A stretch of 20,168 bases of DNA from contig CAZHQC010000036.1 of the NCBI GenBank assembly GCA_964534135.1, positions 1 through 20,168 on the forward strand. Direction: 5' to 3'. Positions 15,773 through 20,168 of this stretch are shown here, piece by piece; positions within the stretch are counted from its first letter, which is position 1, and each line of letters starts with the position of its first letter. This stretch comes from JAKLQJ01 sp964534135. Its GTDB lineage: Bacteria; Elusimicrobiota; Elusimicrobia; Elusimicrobiales; UBA9959. The notes below the pieces were generated by a model. That model worked only from the letters and a program-made list of their open reading frames with translations, was not told the DNA's origin and made no database searches. The position numbers were made by a program, and so were the translations under genes.

Positions 15773-15806
15773 AGGGACAACAAAATATTATAAAAAGAGA
15801 GAAAAA

Positions 15807-16076
15807 ATGGCATTAACTAAACAATCAATAAAAACCACAGTTGAAAATTTTTCAACTAAACCAAACGATACGGGCTCTACCTCAGTTCAAGTAGCCCTGT
15901 TAACAGAAAGAATAGAATATCTTTCCAAGCATTTTTCGGCTAATAAAAAAGATCACGCCTCCCAAAAAGGCCTTATGCATCTGATTACCCAAAGAAAAAG
16001 GCTTTTATCTTACTTGAGCAATTATGACAAGAAAGAATACCAATCACTAATTAAAAAATTAGGTCTAAGGAAATAA
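15807..16076 (+). CDS. rpsO: Ribosomal protein S15
   Basis: The 89-residue product has the family's standard length and motifs: DTGSTSVQVALLTERIEYL in the first half and LMHLITQRKRLLSYL (about 60-74) near the end. It binds 16S rRNA in the small-subunit platform. The ATG at 15807 gives the normal N-terminus MALTKQ; a frame extension back to 15744 would begin on the promoter's -35 box. A purine-rich AGAGAG serves as the ribosome-binding site. It is followed after 5 nt by pnp, the common rpsO-pnp pairing. The leader is too short for the extensive S15 autoregulatory structure known in E. coli. Confidence 0.97.
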   Translation: MALTKQSIKTTVENFSTKPNDTGSTSVQVALLTERIEYLSKHFSANKKDHASQKGLMHLITQRKRLLSYLSNYDKKEYQSLIKKLGLRK

Positions 16077-16081
16077 ATATA

Positions 16082-18181
16082 ATGACAAATAATAAAATAA
16101 CCCGCCTTGAAGAAAAGGTTGGAGCTTCATCAATTTCATTTGAAACAGGACATATCGCCAGACAGGCGAGTGGCTCTATTCTAGCTAGAATAGGAGACAC
16201 AGTTGTTTTTTCAACCTGCATCCAGGCGAAAAAACCCAAGCCGGAACCCATGGACTTTGTTCCATTAAGCGTAGACTTCCGAGAAAGAACTTATGCCGCG
16301 GGAAAAATTCCCGGCGGTTTCTTTAAAAGAGAAGGCAGACAAAGAGAAAAGGAAATATTGGCCTCAAGACTTACCGATAGATCCATAAGACCTTTATTTA
16401 GCATGGCCCACAATACGGAAATTCAAGTTGTATCTTTAATTGTTTCGGCCGATTGTGTAAATGACCCGGATGTAATTTCCATAAACTCAGCCTCAGCTGC
16501 TCTTATGATTTCTGATATTCCATTTAATGGCCCCGTAGGCGCGGTCAGAATGGGAAAGATAAATGGAGAATTCATTCTTAATCCCACTCGTGAGCAAAGA
16601 GAAGAAAGCGACCTGGAACTCGTAATATCAGGAACAGAACAAGGCATATTAATGGTTGAAGGTGGGGGAAAAGAAATCCCAAATTCTGATTTAGCCGATG
16701 CAATAGAAAAAAGCAAACCTGAAATAGATAAACTTTGCGCTCTTCAGCACAAACTCAGAGAGATGGTCGGCAAACCCAAAAGAAAAATTGTAGAGCCCGA
16801 AACAAGCCCTGAAATAGTTCATTTTGTTGAAGAAACCATAAGACCTAAAATGGCGGAACTTATCAATTCCCGCCCGACAAAAGAAGCTCTTGAAGATGGC
16901 TTAAGTGAAATAAAGGATGCGGCTTTAAAAGAAGCGGCTGAAAAATTTCCTGAAATAGCAAATGCTTCATACTTGATAAAAGTTTTATCAAAAGAAATCA
17001 TAAGCACTGAAACACGAGCCTTGGTTCTTAAAGATAAAACAAGAGTAGACGGCAGAAAATGCACTGAAATAAGAGACATAAGCATAACTATGGGCATATT
17101 GCCCAGAGCTCATGGTTCAGTGTTATTTACCAGAGGACAAACTCAATCCTTATCTTCAACAACTCTTGGCAACCCTCAAGACCAACAAATAATGGATGAG
17201 TTGGAAGGAAGAACAAAAGAAAGTTTTATGCTTCACTATAATTTTCCCGGTTACTCCACAGGAGAAACAAGACCTGACAGAGGTCCCGGCAGAAGAGAAA
17301 TCGGACATGGCGCTCTTGCTAAAAGAGCTCTTCGTCCCCTTCTCCCTTCTCAAGAAGATTTTCCCTATACCCTGCGCTTAGTTTCTGAAATAATGGAATC
17401 CAATGGTTCCTCTTCTATGGCTACCGTATGTGGAGGTTCTTTATCAATGTTTCATGCCGGAGTTCCAATGAAAGCGGCATGCGCCGGAATCGCGATGGGA
17501 CTTATTAGCAAAGGTGATGATTATGCAATCTTGTCGGACATAACCGGCGGAGAAGATCATTACGGTGATATGGACTTTAAACTTGCCGGTTCAAAAAAAG
17601 GAATAACAGCCTTTCAAATGGATGTTAAACTTGCGACCGGTATTCCCGTAGCAATCTTAAAAGAGGCTATTGAGCAAGCAACCGAAGGACGAAATCATAT
17701 TCTCGGCATAATGGAAGAGACTCTATCTCAACCGAATACTGAAGTTTCAGAATTCGCGCCTCAGATAATTAAACTTAAATTGCCTAAACTCAAAATCGGA
17801 GCCTTTATAGGACCCGGCGGCAAAAATATTCGCGCTATAATAGAAAAAACAGGCGCGGAAATTAATGTTGATGATGATGGCACCGTTTCTGTCTCAAGTC
17901 CCGACAAAGCAAGTCTTGAAGAGGCCAAAAAAATGGTTGAAGTTTATACCATTGAAGTTGAAGTCGGCCAAGTTTATGACGGAAAAGTAACCGGCATAAA
18001 AGATTTCGGCGCTTTCGTCGAACTGCTTCCCGGCAAAGAAGGCTTATTGCATATTTCGGAAATTGACTCTAAGAGAGTAAATAAAGTCAGCGATATTCTA
18101 AATATGGGAGATGCGGTTAAAGTGAAAGTTTTAGCTGTTGAGAATGACAGAATTAAATTATCCAGAAAGGCTCTTCTCTAA
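16082..18181 (+). CDS. pnp: Polyribonucleotide nucleotidyltransferase
   Basis: This 699-residue 3'-5' phosphorolytic exoribonuclease has two RNase PH-like domains (about 5-235 and 320-545), joined by an all-helical region. A KH domain with the GPGG loop (577-580) and an S1 domain (about 628-695) follow. First-core signature FRERTYAAGKIPGGF is present; second-core motifs include GETRPDRGPGRREIGHGALA and EDHYGDMDFK with Asp492, Asp496 and Asp498. All expected parts are intact and the length is standard. AAGGA about 10 nt upstream and the tight spacing to rpsO indicate co-transcription. A perfect palindrome overlaps its stop codon. Confidence 0.98.
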   Translation: MTNNKITRLEEKVGASSISFETGHIARQASGSILARIGDTVVFSTCIQAKKPKPEPMDFVPLSVDFRERTYAAGKIPGGFFKREGRQREKEILASRLTDRSIRPLFSMAHNTEIQVVSLIVSADCVNDPDVISINSASAALMISDIPFNGPVGAVRMGKINGEFILNPTREQREESDLELVISGTEQGILMVEGGGKEIPNSDLADAIEKSKPEIDKLCALQHKLREMVGKPKRKIVEPETSPEIVHFVEETIRPKMAELINSRPTKEALEDGLSEIKDAALKEAAEKFPEIANASYLIKVLSKEIISTETRALVLKDKTRVDGRKCTEIRDISITMGILPRAHGSVLFTRGQTQSLSSTTLGNPQDQQIMDELEGRTKESFMLHYNFPGYSTGETRPDRGPGRREIGHGALAKRALRPLLPSQEDFPYTLRLVSEIMESNGSSSMATVCGGSLSMFHAGVPMKAACAGIAMGLISKGDDYAILSDITGGEDHYGDMDFKLAGSKKGITAFQMDVKLATGIPVAILKEAIEQATEGRNHILGIMEETLSQPNTEVSEFAPQIIKLKLPKLKIGAFIGPGGKNIRAIIEKTGAEINVDDDGTVSVSSPDKASLEEAKKMVEVYTIEVEVGQVYDGKVTGIKDFGAFVELLPGKEGLLHISEIDSKRVNKVSDILNMGDAVKVKVLAVENDRIKLSRKALL

Positions 18182-18192
18182 TTAGAGAAGAG
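18171..18192. terminator. Perfect palindrome centred on the pnp stop codon
   Basis: CTCTTCTC (18171-18178), loop TAATTA, GAGAAGAG (18185-18192) form a fully symmetric 22-bp dyad, with the pnp stop TAA at 18179-18181. Only three T residues follow, so it is a poor intrinsic terminator. It may protect or process the pnp 3' end, or reduce read-through to accB, which starts 19 nt later. Confidence 0.5.
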
Positions 18193-18210
18193 TTTGATAG
18201 GGAGCTTTAA

Positions 18211-18711
18211 ATGAAAAAAACCACACCAAAAACCAAAAAAGAAGTTGAAGATAAGGCTTTGGATCAAGTGCAGCAATTCTATAAATTCATGAACACCAAT
18301 AAATTGGAAACTGTAGAATTTTCCAAAGATGATGTTTATATTAAACTTGTAAGAAAATCATCAGCGCCTCTTCAATCTCAAATTATTCCGGTTTTTACGT
18401 CTGAAACAAATCAAGGACAACCACAAACCATTCCATCTAAAGCTCCCGCTCTAAAACCCGCTCAACCCGAAGGACAAACCATAAAAGCTCCTTTGGCGGG
18501 TATTTTTTATAGAGCGCCAAGCCCTTCGAATCCGCCTTATGTCAGAGAAGGAGATAATGCCAAAAAAGGACAAATCCTTTGCATTATTGAGGCAATGAAA
18601 GTATTTAATGAAATAAAGTGTGAACAGGATTGCCAAGTAATCAAAGTTCTGGCTGATAATGGCAGACCTGTTTCTCCCGAACAGGATATCATCATAGTCA
18701 AGTATAAATAA
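18211..18711 (+). CDS. accB: Biotin carboxyl carrier protein of acetyl-CoA carboxylase
   Basis: The 166-residue protein has an N-terminal helical part (about 1-50), a Pro/Ala/Gln-rich linker (about 52-88) and a biotinyl domain (about 90-165). The biotinylation motif EAMK has its lysine at 130. The APLAGIFYRAPSPSNPPYV segment contains the thumb-like insertion typical of acetyl-CoA carboxylase AccB rather than of short biotin carriers of decarboxylases. It carries CO2 between biotin carboxylase and carboxyltransferase in the first step of fatty-acid synthesis. GGGAG 6 nt before the ATG supports the start. accC does not follow, as it usually does in other bacteria. Confidence 0.93.
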   Translation: MKKTTPKTKKEVEDKALDQVQQFYKFMNTNKLETVEFSKDDVYIKLVRKSSAPLQSQIIPVFTSETNQGQPQTIPSKAPALKPAQPEGQTIKAPLAGIFYRAPSPSNPPYVREGDNAKKGQILCIIEAMKVFNEIKCEQDCQVIKVLADNGRPVSPEQDIIIVKYK

Positions 18712-18722
18712 AGAGAAAACAA

Positions 18723-18956
18723 ATGGACGAAGCTTCTAAATTCGGCGAAAGCATTATAAATAACTCAACCAAGATTCTTCAAGTTTTAAAAGATGATGGA
18801 GAAATGACTTCATGGGATTTAAAACTTAAGCTACATTTATCAAGTTCCGCATTATATCTCGCCCTTGGACAACTTTTTGCCAATAAAGATATAGAACTCT
18901 TTCAAAAAGATTTGACTTATATAATCAAACCTCTGGTGAAAACCGAAATCAAATAA
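18723..18956 (+). CDS. Small winged-helix protein (DUF2582-like)
   Basis: The 77-residue protein fits a single winged helix: helix STKILQVLKDDGEMTSWDL, then KLHLSSSALYLALGQLFANK as the recognition part, then a short wing with DLTYIIKP. SALYLALGQL resembles the ELYLALGWL motif of DUF2582 winged-helix proteins. It has no effector domain. It starts 11 nt after accB and its stop overlaps the ATG of ftsK by one base, so it is translationally coupled in this operon. DNA binding is predicted from fold only; no target is known. Confidence 0.7.
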   Translation: MDEASKFGESIINNSTKILQVLKDDGEMTSWDLKLKLHLSSSALYLALGQLFANKDIELFQKDLTYIIKPLVKTEIK

Positions 18957-20168
18957 TGTCATCCGTTAAAAAAAGATTTGCAGCTAAAAAAAACAAAAAA
19001 AGCGGTTTACGCTATCTTGTTTATTGGATGTTATCTTTCGCCGCGGCTTTATGGCTTGCTTGGATAATCTACATACCTTCACCTGAAGGTATCATAGCTG
19101 AAAAATTGTCGGGAGTTTTCCACTCTTTTTTCGGACATTCAGCCTATCTCCTTCCAATATTGTTTCTTTACGGCCTTATAGTTATAGTTTCAAAATTAAA
19201 CAAACCCCATAAGGGAATTATTACTCTTATAAGCGGTATTGCTTTAATTTTAGGAGCGATATCATGCTCCTTAGATTTAGCTCAACAGCATCTTTCACCT
19301 TCGTTCTTTGACGGTGGTTGGCTTGGGTTTGCCGTAGATCAAGTATTTTTAAAAATGTTTGGAAATCCGGGATCCATACTCCTTTCAGCCGTAATGTTTA
19401 TTTTGGGTCTGCAAATACTGTTTAAAATTTCATGGGCTAAAACAATAAAAAAATGGTCTCTTGCCATAATCAGCGACTACAAACACTGGATGTCAGCAAA
19501 AAAAGAACTTCAAAATAAGCTTAATACTTTCACCCAAAGAAAAGAGCCCAATTATCCGTCCATGACTCCCATACCTGAGGCCGAAAGACCACCGGAAACA
19601 AAGATAGTACGGCATCATAATCCTGAAACAATCACGCCTGTTCCAAAAATAGAGGAGACTATTTCGTCCGCCGCGCCCTCTGAAAAGCCTGACCTTATAG
19701 AACCGAAAACCGATGAACTTGAAAACCAAGAGACACCGGAAAAGGTTTCGGAAAAACCTGTTTCTCCGTTTAAAGATTTCAAACTCCCAACCACAGATTT
19801 ACTGGAAAAACCATTGGCAAATAATCTGTCAGTGGGTCCCTCAGATGAAGAACTTAGAGATTCAAAAATAAAATTGGAAGAAACCTTTAAAAGTTTTAAT
19901 ATTTCAGCTTTTGTTTCGGAAGTTTTGCCGGGTCCCGTAATCACGAGATATGAAGTAACGCCTTCGCCGGGAGTAAAAATAAGTTCTATTGTAAACTTGT
20001 CCAACGATGTGGCCTTGGCAATGAAAGCCCAAGGCATAAGAGTTATTCCTCAAATTCCCGGAAAATCAGCCATTGGTTTTGAAATTCCAAATACCACCAG
20101 AGCAAAAGTAGTTATGCGAGAATTGCTTGAAAGCTCCGTATTTAATGAAAGAACAGAACCGCTTTTAT
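18956..20168 (+). CDS. ftsK: FtsK/SpoIIIE DNA translocase, N-terminal part (runs off the window)
   Basis: The frame is open from the ATG at 18956 to the window end, 404 codons without a stop. The N-terminus has a Lys-rich stretch and four membrane segments at about 19-40, 62-80, 86-106 and 138-156. A Pro/Glu-rich linker follows to about 280, then the alpha domain of FtsK with GPVITRYEVTPSPGVKIS and NLSNDVALAMKAQGIRVI. The ATPase motor and gamma domain lie beyond the window. FtsK pumps chromosomal DNA at the division septum. The start codon shares its A with the preceding stop (TAATG), giving coupling in place of a Shine-Dalgarno. Confidence 0.93.
   Translation, partial: MSSVKKRFAAKKNKKSGLRYLVYWMLSFAAALWLAWIIYIPSPEGIIAEKLSGVFHSFFGHSAYLLPILFLYGLIVIVSKLNKPHKGIITLISGIALILGAISCSLDLAQQHLSPSFFDGGWLGFAVDQVFLKMFGNPGSILLSAVMFILGLQILFKISWAKTIKKWSLAIISDYKHWMSAKKELQNKLNTFTQRKEPNYPSMTPIPEAERPPETKIVRHHNPETITPVPKIEETISSAAPSEKPDLIEPKTDELENQETPEKVSEKPVSPFKDFKLPTTDLLEKPLANNLSVGPSDEELRDSKIKLEETFKSFNISAFVSEVLPGPVITRYEVTPSPGVKISSIVNLSNDVALAMKAQGIRVIPQIPGKSAIGFEIPNTTRAKVVMRELLESSVFNERTEPLL

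Noticed and set aside
19493..20037. Minus-strand frames opposite the FtsK reading frame
   Set aside because: They are shadows of the uninterrupted FtsK frame, which has clear membrane segments and family motifs.

Overview
This is an AT-rich bacterial chromosome segment. A likely diderm origin is suggested by a predicted lipoprotein, an exported oligopeptidase with a signal peptide, and a membrane-anchored LytM/M23 peptidase. The taxon cannot be fixed from sequence alone. The about 490-residue glutamine synthetase looks like the Bacteroidetes-type enzyme, and the general gene style would also suit Elusimicrobiota or a similar lineage; this is a weak inference. Several genes have near-consensus sigma-70 promoters, and four share the -10 context (G/C)CTATAAT.

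The left part (1 to about 4310) is accessory DNA. It holds a short type I-E-like CRISPR array (five intact repeats, four 32-nt spacers) with a degenerate repeat in exact phase to its left and no cas genes in view. Next come an AAA_14/DUF4143 ATPase, an unrecognised exported protein, and long non-coding stretches. These contain two copies of a small element sharing an identical 76-bp core and ending in inverted repeats. They also contain three orphan fragments of the 3' end of a prolyl-oligopeptidase gene, all in the orientation of the intact oligopeptidase at 4315-6426. The arrangement suggests repeated insertion or duplication at the 3' end of that gene.

The middle part (4315-10849) holds an oligopeptidase B-like exported S9A peptidase with a small DUF4404-like gene upstream in one operon. 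A divergent pair follows: pncC (nicotinamide-nucleotide amidase) and a thioredoxin-fold lipoprotein. Convergent to these is a glutamine synthetase / M23 peptidase operon.

From 11065 to 15711 there is a trehalose-type operon: a HAD-IA beta-phosphoglucomutase-like domain fused to a trehalose-6-phosphate phosphatase, then a GH65 glycosidase/phosphorylase. Together these have the domain order and combined size of mycobacterial OtsB1, here split in two. The third gene is a small membrane protein resembling the DUF5706/Pycsar effector family, with no nucleotide cyclase nearby.

The right part (15744-20168) is conserved core: rpsO and pnp behind a perfect consensus promoter, then a biotin carboxyl carrier protein (accB), a small winged-helix protein and the N-terminal third to half of an FtsK/SpoIIIE translocase that runs off the window.
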